NCBI GenBank assembly: GCA_946615275.1
Contig: CAMOHV010000029.1
Coordinates: 1 to 9,319 of the forward strand
Reading direction: 5' to 3'
Length of the DNA: 9,319 nucleotides
From: an uncultured Verrucomicrobiota bacterium
GTDB taxonomy: Bacteria > Verrucomicrobiota > Kiritimatiellia > RFP12 > UBA1067
The notes beneath the pieces were generated by a model, which worked only from the letters and a program-made list of their open reading frames with translations, had not been told where the DNA came from and ran no database searches. Position numbers and translations under genes: made by a program. Of this stretch, positions 1-7,321 are shown one piece after another; positions within the stretch are counted from its first letter, which is position 1; each line of letters starts with the position of its first letter.

Positions 1-71
1 TGCGCCCTGAGGGCGGCGAGGACGACGACGGCGACGGGGATGGCGAAAAGCAGCCAGTCAATCCAGTTCAT
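1..71 (-). CDS. N-terminus of probable sodium:solute symporter (partial, runs off window)
   Basis: An ATG on the minus strand at 71 opens a frame that runs off the left edge after 23 codons. It reads MNWIDWLLFAIPVAVVVLAA and then LRA: an aromatic start followed by a strongly hydrophobic stretch, as expected of a first transmembrane helix. As I recall, solute:sodium symporters (SSS family) in polysaccharide-utilisation loci of Verrucomicrobiota and relatives often begin this way, and that is the basis for the name; no diagnostic transporter motif is inside the window. The start overlaps the 3' end of the GH2 gene by 14 bp in another frame, which suggests translational coupling. No clear Shine-Dalgarno precedes it, which fits coupling. 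Its place at the end of a glycoside hydrolase operon suggests uptake of the sugar products. It could instead be another membrane protein. Confidence 0.55.
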   Translation of the reverse strand, partial: MNWIDWLLFAIPVAVVVLAALRA

Positions 72-2406
72 GGCGGGTCGTTGCAGGATTGCGGAGAAGG
101 GCGGCGCGCGCGAAGTCCAGGCTGAAGGGCGCCTCGCCGTAGAGATAGTGGCCACGCTCGGCCGGGGCGTCTCCGACGGCGTATTCGATGTCGATGAAAC
201 CATGGCCGCCTTGCGACCAGGAGACATCGCCGACGCGCAGGGACGCATTGTCGGCGACTGTCCACTCGCCCTGCAGGAGCATCGCGCCGCTGTCGCGGTC
301 GCGGAAAGCCGCGCGGACGGCGACCGGGCGCAAGGTGTCGTTCACAATCCAGGCGGAGCGGTCGTCCAGGACGAGCGCGAGGATGGGGCGCTGGGCGTCG
401 CGCAGCGCGGCGAAGGCGGCCTTGCGCCCCCCGTACCAGTCCACCACGGCGTCGGAGACCTGCGGCCAGCCATCGCGCACGTTCCACCAGACGAGGCCGC
501 AGCAAGGCGCGAACTTGCGGGCGCGGAAACGCTCGACCATTGTCTTGAGCGCCTCCGCCTGGAAGAACTGGCTTGCTGCGATGAACTCGTCAAGGTCACG
601 TGGCACGGTGCCGAACAGCCGCTTCACCTGGCGTGTCATGAGGTCGTTGCGACTCCAGAGATCCGAATCCGGGGCCAGAAATGGGTTGGACGCCTTGAGT
701 CGCCATTCGTCGTTCCAGTCAAAGGCGGAGCCGTCTGGACCATCCTTCCACGGATAGACTCCTTCGGGCGTCATCATCCGCTCCAGTGAATCGCGCTTGG
801 GGCAGCCGTGCCAGCCGGTTTCGCTCGCGAAACAGGCGGTGGAGTCAAGGTAGAAATGGGTCTTGTACCAGTCGCGGGCGCCCCAGAGGTGGGCCTCGGC
901 GGGACGGGCAAGGCCGGCGACGACATCGGGCGAGAGGTATGGGCTGGAGGGCAGGTAGGGCCGCGTTGGGTCGAACTCGCGCAGGACGCGCGGAATGACT
1001 TCGCGGCTCACGCGGTCGGTTCCGGGGTCCGGCGACGAGACTCCCGCCAGACGGCTCCAGTTGATGGCGTCGTCGTTTTCGTTGTTGCCGGCCCAGATGG
1101 CGAGCGCTGGATGGCTGCGGAGGCGCAGCGCGACGGCACGGACCTCGGCGGCGGTGGCGGCGGCGTAGGCGTCGTCCTGGGGCGTCTGGGCGCAGCCGGT
1201 CATGAAGTCCTGCCACACGAGGACGCCGTGTTCGTCGCACCAGTCGTAGAAGAAGTCCGGCTCGTACACGCCGCCGCCCCAGACGCGGACTAGATTGCAG
1301 TGGCTTTCCTCGACCAGCGCCAGCGTGGGGAGGATGCGATCCGCCTGGCGAGACGGGATGGCGTCCGTCGGTACCCAGTTTGTGCCGCGAATGTAGATCG
1401 GCTCGCCGTTGACGCGGAAGAGGAACCGGCCGGGCCGCTGCGGGCCGTAGTTGTCGTCACGCTCCAGTTCGATGGTTCGGAAACCGATGCGCCGCGCGGC
1501 GCTCGCCAGGACCTCGCCGTCGGGTGCAACGACCTCGGCCGTGGCGTCATAGAGCGGATGATTCCCGGCGTCAGCTGGCCACCAGAGGTCGAATCCTGAG
1601 GCCTTGAAGTCCACTCGGCTCGTGACGGTGCGGAGCGGGCGTTCGGCGAAGGCGACGTTCCCGACCGCGATTCGCAGCCGCGTCCCGTCAAGGTAGCGTT
1701 CCATGGGGGCGTCAACGCGGATGAAGGCCCTGACGTGGCAGTGGTTCGCGCCAGTCGCCCCGTCGCGGGAGTAGTCGCCGGTGACGAAGGCAAGGTCGTC
1801 AATTCGGACCGGGCCTTCCACGTCAAGCGCCACGGGGCGCCACAGCCCCGAAACGAGCAGCCTAGGGAAGATGTCCCAGCCTCCCATGTAGGCCGCCTTG
1901 CGGAACGGCGCCTGGTCGGCTGTGCCCCACATGAACGCATGTTCCGCAACGGCGTGGCGCTTCGCCTCCAGAAAGATGCTGCGGATCAGCACCTGCACCG
2001 TGTTTTCGTCCGGGCGAAGACGGTCGGTAACGTCGAATCGGTGGGGGATGAGCATGTTCGCCGTTTCACCGATCTTCCTGCCGTTGAGGAAGATGTCGGC
2101 CAGCGTGTCGATGCCCTCGAACCGGAGAACGGCGCGTCCGCCTTCCGGGATGTCCGGCGCCGTGAACGAGCGAGTGTAGAGCCACTGGTGGCCCTCGTGG
2201 CGGCGCCACGCCAGCGCGTTCAGGCCGGTCTCCGGCTCCGGCAGCAGCCCCGCCCGCGCCAGGTCTAGTTCGCAGTTGCCGGGGACAGTCGCCTGAACCG
2301 TTTCGTGCGGGACGGCGAGGGGAAGTGAGCGCACGGCGCCGGACCGAGGCTGGGGGAAGTAGTCCAGCCTCCATTGGCCGTCGAGGGAAAGAGTTGTCTT
2401 GTCCAT
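58..2406 (-). CDS. GH2 family beta-mannosidase-like glycoside hydrolase
   Basis: About 782 aa and probably cytoplasmic, since there is no signal peptide. GH2 enzymes of this type remove terminal beta-linked mannose from oligosaccharides with retention of configuration. The N-terminal jelly-roll carries DGQWRL and FEGIDTLADIFLNGRKIG; an immunoglobulin-like domain follows, and then the catalytic barrel opens with FRVNGEPIYIRGTNWVPTDA. The proton donor is Glu443 in IWAGNNEND and the nucleophile is Glu529 in CFASETGWHG, counting from the ATG at 2406. RVWGGGVYEPDFFYDWCDE and VWQDFM are typical of the beta-mannosidase branch. A TTG at 2424 would add six residues and overlap the upstream gene; I prefer the ATG, which lies 4 bp after that gene's stop. 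The downstream symporter start overlaps its end. Exact sugar specificity within GH2 is inferred from motifs. Confidence 0.92.
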   Translation of the reverse strand: MDKTTLSLDGQWRLDYFPQPRSGAVRSLPLAVPHETVQATVPGNCELDLARAGLLPEPETGLNALAWRRHEGHQWLYTRSFTAPDIPEGGRAVLRFEGIDTLADIFLNGRKIGETANMLIPHRFDVTDRLRPDENTVQVLIRSIFLEAKRHAVAEHAFMWGTADQAPFRKAAYMGGWDIFPRLLVSGLWRPVALDVEGPVRIDDLAFVTGDYSRDGATGANHCHVRAFIRVDAPMERYLDGTRLRIAVGNVAFAERPLRTVTSRVDFKASGFDLWWPADAGNHPLYDATAEVVAPDGEVLASAARRIGFRTIELERDDNYGPQRPGRFLFRVNGEPIYIRGTNWVPTDAIPSRQADRILPTLALVEESHCNLVRVWGGGVYEPDFFYDWCDEHGVLVWQDFMTGCAQTPQDDAYAAATAAEVRAVALRLRSHPALAIWAGNNENDDAINWSRLAGVSSPDPGTDRVSREVIPRVLREFDPTRPYLPSSPYLSPDVVAGLARPAEAHLWGARDWYKTHFYLDSTACFASETGWHGCPKRDSLERMMTPEGVYPWKDGPDGSAFDWNDEWRLKASNPFLAPDSDLWSRNDLMTRQVKRLFGTVPRDLDEFIAASQFFQAEALKTMVERFRARKFAPCCGLVWWNVRDGWPQVSDAVVDWYGGRKAAFAALRDAQRPILALVLDDRSAWIVNDTLRPVAVRAAFRDRDSGAMLLQGEWTVADNASLRVGDVSWSQGGHGFIDIEYAVGDAPAERGHYLYGEAPFSLDFARAALLRNPATTRHELD

Positions 2407-2410
2407 CTCG

Positions 2411-3322
2411 CTACTCGAAGTCAATCATCGTGCAGCCACCCTCGTAGATGGCGCCGCAGACATACTGCATGGAGGTCGGGGAGAATCGTTCCGCCCAGAA
2501 CGCATGGCAGTGCCCGCAGAGAATCGCCCGGAGGAGTTTCAGCGACGACAGATACCTCATGAACTCCCTTGTCGCCGCGTCGGGCCGCTGCTGCACCCGC
2601 CTGTCGCGCCACACCTCCCCCGGTGGCCAGTCGCGTTCCTTGCGCCAGGTATCGATCAGAGCGTCCGGGACACCCGTCTCGTAGGAGCACAGCCCGCCCG
2701 TCCGCCTTATCTGCTCCGCGTAGTGGCCGGGGACGTAAAGCGGCACATGGCACAGCATGACGATTGGCAGACCCTTCGCGGCCTCCGCCTCCATCAGCGC
2801 GAACTGCTCTTCGGTGAAGTTGTAGTACACGTCATCCACGGCCACGAAGTTGACTCCGTTAACGACACGCGAGGCGAATGACAGGTCGTTGGGGAATACG
2901 GCCTGGACGCGCCCCATGCTTTCCGCCTTGTAGGCGGCGTCCTCCCTTGCCTCCCCGATGTATTGGGAGAACTCGTGGTTCCCGGCGCAGGCGAACCAGT
3001 CGCCCGCGTCGAAAACGGACTTGGCGAACCGGAAATTCGCGTTCGACACAAAGTCGATCATGTCCCCGGCATGAAGAAGCATGGCGTTCTCGCGATTGGC
3101 CACTGCGACTGCCTCGGCTAGGTAGTGCTCGCCGTGGCCCATGACCGGGCCGCGTCCGGCCGCGAGTTCGAGCTTGTCCGGGTCGTCGTCTGCCGGGTCG
3201 GCCCGCACGGCGTGGACGTCGGCGACGAGCATTGCCCTGAAGGGGCGCTCCGCGCCGGCATCGACGCGGACGCGCTCCATGCGCAGGGGGGGGAAGCCCG
3301 TCGGCTTCAGCACCGCTTCCAT
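2411..3322 (-). CDS. Calcineurin-like metallophosphoesterase
   Basis: 303 aa with no signal peptide or membrane segment, so probably cytoplasmic. The dimetal phosphoesterase motifs appear in order: D35-x-H37 in VADVHA, G86-D87 in LHAGDMIDF, GNHE at 114-117, His192 in MLCHVPLY, and GHCH at 270-273. The full ligand set is present, so the protein should be catalytically competent. The family hydrolyses phosphomono- or phosphodiesters of many kinds, and the substrate here is unknown. The start is ATG 3322; an AGGAG lies 9 nt upstream, and an adjacent in-frame TTG at 3325 is the alternative. The gene begins 21 bp after the FGE-like gene and ends 4 bp before the GH2 start, so it sits inside the operon. 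Possible roles include processing a phosphorylated sugar or polymer decoration, but nothing in the sequence decides this. Confidence 0.88.
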   Translation of the reverse strand: MEAVLKPTGFPPLRMERVRVDAGAERPFRAMLVADVHAVRADPADDDPDKLELAAGRGPVMGHGEHYLAEAVAVANRENAMLLHAGDMIDFVSNANFRFAKSVFDAGDWFACAGNHEFSQYIGEAREDAAYKAESMGRVQAVFPNDLSFASRVVNGVNFVAVDDVYYNFTEEQFALMEAEAAKGLPIVMLCHVPLYVPGHYAEQIRRTGGLCSYETGVPDALIDTWRKERDWPPGEVWRDRRVQQRPDAATREFMRYLSSLKLLRAILCGHCHAFWAERFSPTSMQYVCGAIYEGGCTMIDFE

Positions 3323-3343
3323 CAATGGCCGCTCCTGGTGAAA

Positions 3344-4675
3344 CTAGCGAAGCCCAGCCGTGCAGACGACGCGGAATCCATAGGTTGGCTGACGGAACCA
3401 CTCGGGATTGCTCCCACGATACGCTGCACGACAGCCTTTTGCCGCACTGCCATACGAACCGCCACAGAATACGCGAAGCATGTCCCACTCGCCCGTTTTC
3501 GTGGCACCGGACAGCGTCTTCGTCGAATTCGAGGGGTCAATGTTCGCCGAGCCGCCGTTTCCGGAGATGTCGTCCTCGTACCAGTCAAGGCACCATTCGA
3601 ACACGTTGCCGTGCATATCGTAGAGTCCCCAGGCGCTTGGCGCGTAGGAGCCAACCACCGCCGTGCCGCCTGGGGTGTTGGCGTTGTAGCAGCCGAGGTT
3701 GCCGAGGTTCGCGTCGACATCGGTGTTCAATACCGCCGATCCGTCGTTCCAATGGCCGGAGCCGTTGCCGGAACGGGCCGCGAACTCCCATTGCGCTTCA
3801 GATGGAAGGTCGAAGTCCAGACCTGTCTTTGCGCGCAACAGGCCGAGGAAGGACGACGGGTGCGGGTCGTTTGGCCAGTCGTAGGCGGCGTGGGATGCGT
3901 GCGACGTGCCCGGATCGTTGCGGATTTCGTTGTAGCAAAGATTGTCCATGGGGCGTGTCGCGCCGACGTTGCTCGCGGTGGCGGATGATCCCGGATTGAT
4001 GTTGGCCCATTGCGCCTGCGTCACCTCGAAGACGCCGATGTAGTAGTTGTTCGCGAGCGTGGCCACATGCGGCGTCTCATTGGCGTTGCGCTGGGTCTCG
4101 CCGTCGGCCGATCCCATCGTCCACTCTATGCCGCTGGCCATGATCTTGCGCATGAGCAGCTTCGTGGTCTTGTAGGCGGGATTGTTCGTGACGGCCGCAC
4201 CTGGCTGGTCGAAGCCTGACTTCGGCAGGTAATCGACGCCTGGATAGTAACGAACGGTGTTGGCTGCGGCGAGATCGACCACCATGTAGTCGGGCGTGTT
4301 CTCCAGCGCCCAGGCGGTCACGACGGCGCGGGCGCCGCCGTTCTCTATCACATGGTCTGGCCACGAATGGTCTGGGCGCCAGGTGATTGTGCGCGAACCG
4401 GCCGCTACTTCCTTCCATACGTCGCCCTCCGCGTTCCAGATGGCTTCACCGCCGATGGACGTCCAGCCGGGGTCGTTCGCCGCGGCGCTTGTGTTGGCGT
4501 TCGTCTGCACATCCAGCGTGATGACGGCCGGTGCGTCGGAGAGAGTGTAGGTGATGGTGACGACGCGGTTGTCGGCCTGTGTCATGGACACGGGGGTTAC
4601 GACGGGGACGGCGGAGTGTGCCGCGACGGCGGTGGCGATGGTTGCACAAAGCGCGATGGAGTTGGTTTTGTTCAT
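3344..4675 (-). CDS. Exported FGE-sulfatase (SUMF1-fold) domain protein
   Basis: 443 aa. A signal peptide (residues 1 to about 22, ending AAHSA) is followed by a beta-rich, Ig-like region (about 25-125) and an FGE/SUMF1 C-type-lectin-like domain (about 180-440). Family signatures are NYYIGVFEVTQAQW, DLPSEAQWEFAARSG, GLYDMHGNVFEWCLDWY, GGSY and YGFRVV. True formylglycine-generating enzymes use two cysteines in a CxxxxC arrangement after GGSF. Here the stretch reads GGSYGSAAKGC, so the first position is Ser410 and only Cys415 is kept. Sulfatase activation is therefore doubtful; a structural or carbohydrate-binding role is as likely. No sulfatase gene is in the window. Start ATG 4675 has AAGGA 8 nt upstream. 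The gene lies 54 bp after the small secreted protein and 21 bp before the phosphoesterase. Confidence 0.88.
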   Translation of the reverse strand: MNKTNSIALCATIATAVAAHSAVPVVTPVSMTQADNRVVTITYTLSDAPAVITLDVQTNANTSAAANDPGWTSIGGEAIWNAEGDVWKEVAAGSRTITWRPDHSWPDHVIENGGARAVVTAWALENTPDYMVVDLAAANTVRYYPGVDYLPKSGFDQPGAAVTNNPAYKTTKLLMRKIMASGIEWTMGSADGETQRNANETPHVATLANNYYIGVFEVTQAQWANINPGSSATASNVGATRPMDNLCYNEIRNDPGTSHASHAAYDWPNDPHPSSFLGLLRAKTGLDFDLPSEAQWEFAARSGNGSGHWNDGSAVLNTDVDANLGNLGCYNANTPGGTAVVGSYAPSAWGLYDMHGNVFEWCLDWYEDDISGNGGSANIDPSNSTKTLSGATKTGEWDMLRVFCGGSYGSAAKGCRAAYRGSNPEWFRQPTYGFRVVCTAGLR

Positions 4676-4729
4676 TGTCCAGTTCCTTTGGTTTGGTTGT
4701 TGAGATTGAAAGGTTGAGAAATGTCGGCG

Positions 4730-5035
4730 CTATCGGATGATTATCACAAAAGCGCCCTCGTATTTGTCCGAACGCAGCGAGGTTGCGTCGGACTCGTCCC
4801 AAGTCCGGCAGCGGGCCTCCAGCGCGGAGGAGACGCTTTTGCCGCTTCGCGTCGCCGTCACAAGCGACGTTGACGCAAATGCGGCCGGATAGGATTCATT
4901 CGCCGCCGGGTAGCCGGAGACGATAAACTGGTAGTCGGCGCCCGCCGGTATGGCGGCGCCCGCCGCGACCGCCACTGCGACAGCAAGGCTTCTACAGCGG
5001 CGTGATTGCCGCCTTGCGGGGTGTGCTGCTTTCAT
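4730..5035 (-). CDS. Small secreted protein of unknown function
   Basis: 101 aa. A basic N-terminus (KAAHPARRQSRRCR) precedes a hydrophobic Ala/Val segment (about 17-31) and a likely signal peptidase site at AGA-DYQ (about residue 33). The mature part is only about 68 residues and contains a single cysteine (Cys76). It has a compact pattern, YQFIVSGYPAANESYPAAF, and later an ALEARCRTWDES helix-like stretch and LRSDKYEGAFVIII. I do not recognise the family. Start ATG 5035 has AAAGGA about 10 nt upstream, placed inside the 3' end of GH16, and the two genes overlap by 44 bp in different frames. Codon composition matches the neighbours. Co-export with GH16 and the FGE-like protein suggests an extracytoplasmic partner, but that is inference only. 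Confidence 0.72.
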   Translation of the reverse strand: MKAAHPARRQSRRCRSLAVAVAVAAGAAIPAGADYQFIVSGYPAANESYPAAFASTSLVTATRSGKSVSSALEARCRTWDESDATSLRSDKYEGAFVIIIR

Positions 5036-5981
5036 GTGCGTCTTGTCCTTTCGTTAGGTTAGGAGTGAATGGAAAATCAGCTGGCGGATTGGTGGCATCC
5101 TTTTCCCGCGTCGGGAAACAGATTTCCTCGCCGTCCTTCTGCCAGAGCCGAACCCAGTCGATCCAGTACTCGATGGGCAGGGACTCGTCCGGCGAGAGCC
5201 GGTATTTGTCCGGGCACCAGTGTCGGCAGGGCGAGAATATCTCGTTGTTGAAGATGACGCTTTGGAAGTCGTGGAAGCAGCCCATGCCGGGGAAGCCGTC
5301 AGGCGAGAAGTCGTGCGCTTCGTCCACGGGGACGCTGGCGTATTTCTCCCCGTCGATCCAGAAAGACATCTCCGCCGGAGTCCACTCGAAACCGTAGATG
5401 TGAAACTCGTCGTTCAGCGTTTCCGCATTTGGGAAGGTGAACGACCGTGAGGCGTGGCCCTCGCCGTTCGGCAGCATCGCGCGCTTGCCGTCGGTTGTCC
5501 ACTTGTGGAGGTTGTAAACTACCGCATTGGTCGAAGAGAAGGATTCGAAGATGTCGATCTCCGCCTCATACGGAGCGTCACGGAACCTGAACGTGCTGGT
5601 CAGCCAGAAGCTCGGCCAGGCGCCGTGGCGGAATGGAACGCGGCCGCGCATTTCAAGGTAGCCGTATTTGAAGCCCATGCCTTCGTGCGTGGTGACGCCC
5701 TGCGGGAGCATCCACGGATGCCCTGGATCACCAGACGGGATCACCAGCAGGTGGAGGCAGCCGTCCTCAACCCGGACTGTGCGCGAATCGTTCACGTAAA
5801 CGCAGTCCGCGCCGTGCATCGTCTGGCGGAAGCCCCATTTCGAGGCGTCCAGGGTCTTCCCGTCGAATTCGTCGCCCCAGACGAGGCGTCGTCCGGCGCA
5901 CGGGTCGGTGGCAGCGTGGGCCTGTGCGGCGCAGATGGCAAGCAAAATGGCGAACACGGTGGCTGTTGTGGTTCTGTTCAT
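4992..5981 (-). CDS. Exported GH16 family endo-glycanase
   Basis: About 329 aa from ATG 5981. It starts with a clear signal peptide, MNRTTTATVFAILLAICAAQ, followed by AHA. The GH16 beta-jelly-roll signatures are LVWGDEFDG, the sheet GYLEMRGRVPFRHGAWPSFWL, and the catalytic motif EIDIFE (Glu141 nucleophile, Asp143, Glu146 acid/base), the ExDxxE form seen in the beta-bulge group that includes laminarinases and agar/porphyran enzymes. FHIYGFEWTPAEMSFWIDGEKY and YWIDWVRLWQKDG close the fold. A tail of roughly 45 residues after the domain is extra, and its coding sequence overlaps the next gene. GH16 enzymes cut internal beta-1,3/1,4 glucan or galactan links; the substrate is not resolvable here. 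An upstream GTG at 6044 would give 350 aa but places 21 residues before the signal peptide, so I reject it. Confidence 0.92.
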   Translation of the reverse strand: MNRTTTATVFAILLAICAAQAHAATDPCAGRRLVWGDEFDGKTLDASKWGFRQTMHGADCVYVNDSRTVRVEDGCLHLLVIPSGDPGHPWMLPQGVTTHEGMGFKYGYLEMRGRVPFRHGAWPSFWLTSTFRFRDAPYEAEIDIFESFSSTNAVVYNLHKWTTDGKRAMLPNGEGHASRSFTFPNAETLNDEFHIYGFEWTPAEMSFWIDGEKYASVPVDEAHDFSPDGFPGMGCFHDFQSVIFNNEIFSPCRHWCPDKYRLSPDESLPIEYWIDWVRLWQKDGEEICFPTREKDATNPPADFPFTPNLTKGQDAHESSTPRKAAITPL

Positions 5982-6025
5982 CGTTTCGGCTGCTGTGGAT
6001 GGACGGGAATACATCATCGGGCAAA

Positions 6026-6077
6026 ACGCCAACGATTCTACCACGCCGCCCCGCGGGGATTGGAACTTTACGCCAAC
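6026..6077 (-). promoter_or_regulatory. Candidate promoter/operator region for the GH16 operon
   Basis: The 102-bp gap between the regulator gene and GH16 holds a perfect 8-bp direct repeat, GTTGGCGT on the minus strand, at 6077-6070 and 6033-6026, 44 bp apart start to start (about four helical turns). Between them lie a CCCCGCGGGG palindrome (6049-6058) and a TGGTAGAAT that resembles an extended -10 (hexamer 6040-6035). No good -35 is visible, which would suit an activator-dependent promoter. AraC-family proteins, including XylR, bind direct repeats, and the adjacent gene encodes such a protein. The repeats and palindrome are seen in the sequence; their role is inferred. Confidence 0.45.
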
Positions 6078-6083
6078 AAAATT

Positions 6084-7280
6084 TCAAGGTCGCGCGTTAA
6101 GCCTGCGCCAGTTTCGCAAAGAGCAGCCGAAGCGTTTCCTAAATATCTTGTCGAGGTCGCGGTGGGTGCCAAAGCCGCTGAAGTCGGCGATGGCGCCAAT
6201 GGGCATCGCATGGTTTTTCAGCAATTCAACCACCCGCTCCAGGCGGACCTGGAGGATTTCCTCAAGGACGGAGTGCCCCATCGCCTCCCGGAAGCGCAGG
6301 TTGAAAAGGCTGCGAGAGCATTTGAAACGGGAGATCAGTTCGCGCGGAGTCAGCCCCTCACAGGCTTCGCTGCGGATTGTCTCCACGGCGTCAAGGATGT
6401 AGGGCGCCCTGCGGCCGTGGCCACGTGTCGAGGCGCGACGGACGCAGAGAAGCGGGCCGATGGCGAGCGGGCTTTTCGCGCCACCGTGCGAGATTCTCCC
6501 CGCGAGCATCTTCGCGGCCAGGTAACCCATGCGCTCGAAGTCGAGCTGGATTGAGGATAGCGATGGCTGCGCGGCTTCGCACAGGGCGGTGTCATTGTCG
6601 GTGCCGATAAGCGTCAGGTCGTGGGGGATGAACCGCATGGCGGCACGTGCTGTTGCGGCGATGACAAATGCGGTCTCGTCGTTGACGGCGTAGATGGCGG
6701 TCTTGGACGGAAGCGAGGAGAGGAAGGGGCGCAGCCGCTCCATTTCGCCATTCCGGCTCTCGCCGCACCTCGCCCGGAAGACGGCGCACTCCCGCCCAGC
6801 CTTGATCACGGAACGTCGGAATGCCTCAATTCGAATATCCGACCACGCTGCGAAGTCCCGGAATTTTGCAACCCGTCCCGCCGACAGGGCGCTTGGCCAG
6901 TGCAGGGAGACGACTGCGTATGCCGTAGGCAGTCCGGCCGAAAGTTCGCGGAACGCGGTGGCGGCGACGTTCGCGTCATCCACGCAGACGCGGCCGGCGA
7001 CACCATCGAGTTTCGAGTCCTTGGTGTTTGCGAAAACAACAGGCACATCACCGAAATGGGCAATCGGGACGTTCTCCGCAGCGCCGTCGCAATCGTAGAT
7101 ACAGCCGACGGGGCGAAGCCGCGCGACGAGCGCCGGAATGCTCCTCCGGCGCGAGTGCGCACGGTCGACCGCCACGACGTCCCATCGCACCGCCGCCGCA
7201 TAGCGCCGAACACCGGCCAGCTTTCGCCGCTTCGTGGGGTCTTCGTCGTTGTGGTTGAGGAAAAGGACGACGGCTTGCAT
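6084..7280 (-). CDS. XylR-like transcriptional regulator (LacI-type ligand domain + AraC HTH)
   Basis: 398 aa, close to the length of E. coli XylR. Residues about 1-285 form a type I periplasmic-binding-protein-like domain as in LacI/XylR proteins, with IYAVNDETAFVIAATAR, DLTLIGTDND and LSSIQLDFERMGYLAAKML as clear markers. There is no LacI-type HTH at the N-terminus. Residues about 293-395 form an AraC/XylS DNA-binding domain: the first helix-turn-helix is around TPRELISRFKCSRSLFNLRF and the second around IGAIADFSGFGTHRDLDKIF, ending KRFGCSLRNWRR. The protein probably senses a sugar released from the target polysaccharide and activates the downstream genes. It is the first gene of the minus-strand block, 102 bp before GH16. 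Start ATG 7280 directly precedes the MQAVVLFLNHND strand; no strong Shine-Dalgarno is visible. Confidence 0.9.
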   Translation of the reverse strand: MQAVVLFLNHNDEDPTKRRKLAGVRRYAAAVRWDVVAVDRAHSRRRSIPALVARLRPVGCIYDCDGAAENVPIAHFGDVPVVFANTKDSKLDGVAGRVCVDDANVAATAFRELSAGLPTAYAVVSLHWPSALSAGRVAKFRDFAAWSDIRIEAFRRSVIKAGRECAVFRARCGESRNGEMERLRPFLSSLPSKTAIYAVNDETAFVIAATARAAMRFIPHDLTLIGTDNDTALCEAAQPSLSSIQLDFERMGYLAAKMLAGRISHGGAKSPLAIGPLLCVRRASTRGHGRRAPYILDAVETIRSEACEGLTPRELISRFKCSRSLFNLRFREAMGHSVLEEILQVRLERVVELLKNHAMPIGAIADFSGFGTHRDLDKIFRKRFGCSLRNWRRLNARP

Positions 7281-7304
7281 GGTTGCGGGAAATCCGTGCT
7301 ATCC

Positions 7305-7321
7305 ATGCGAGATCATCGCAT
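7305..7321 (-). repeat. Small inverted repeat upstream of the regulator gene
   Basis: Arms ATGCGA and TCGCAT (6 bp, perfect) flank a 5-nt centre in the 41-bp gap between the truncated exported-protein ORF and the regulator ATG. There is no T-run after it on either strand, so a Rho-independent terminator is unlikely. It could be an operator or a chance repeat. Confidence 0.3.

Noticed and set aside
40..789. Long plus-strand ORF antisense to GH2
   Set aside because: It is a GC-rich shadow with no recognisable domain, while the minus strand encodes a full GH2 enzyme with both catalytic Glu residues.
3125..3988. 287-codon plus-strand ORF
   Set aside because: It is antisense to the phosphoesterase and FGE-like genes, both of which show complete family motifs.
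3344..4675. Calling the FGE-fold protein a functional formylglycine-generating enzyme
   Set aside because: The canonical CxxxxC pair is not complete and no sulfatase is present in the window.
5982..6044. GTG start at 6044 for GH16
   Set aside because: It would put 21 residues before a well-formed signal peptide and overlap the candidate promoter; ATG 5981 is better.
5454..6554. 366-codon plus-strand ORF
   Set aside because: It spans the complement of GH16, the regulatory gap and the regulator, with no coherent domain; both minus-strand genes are clearly real.
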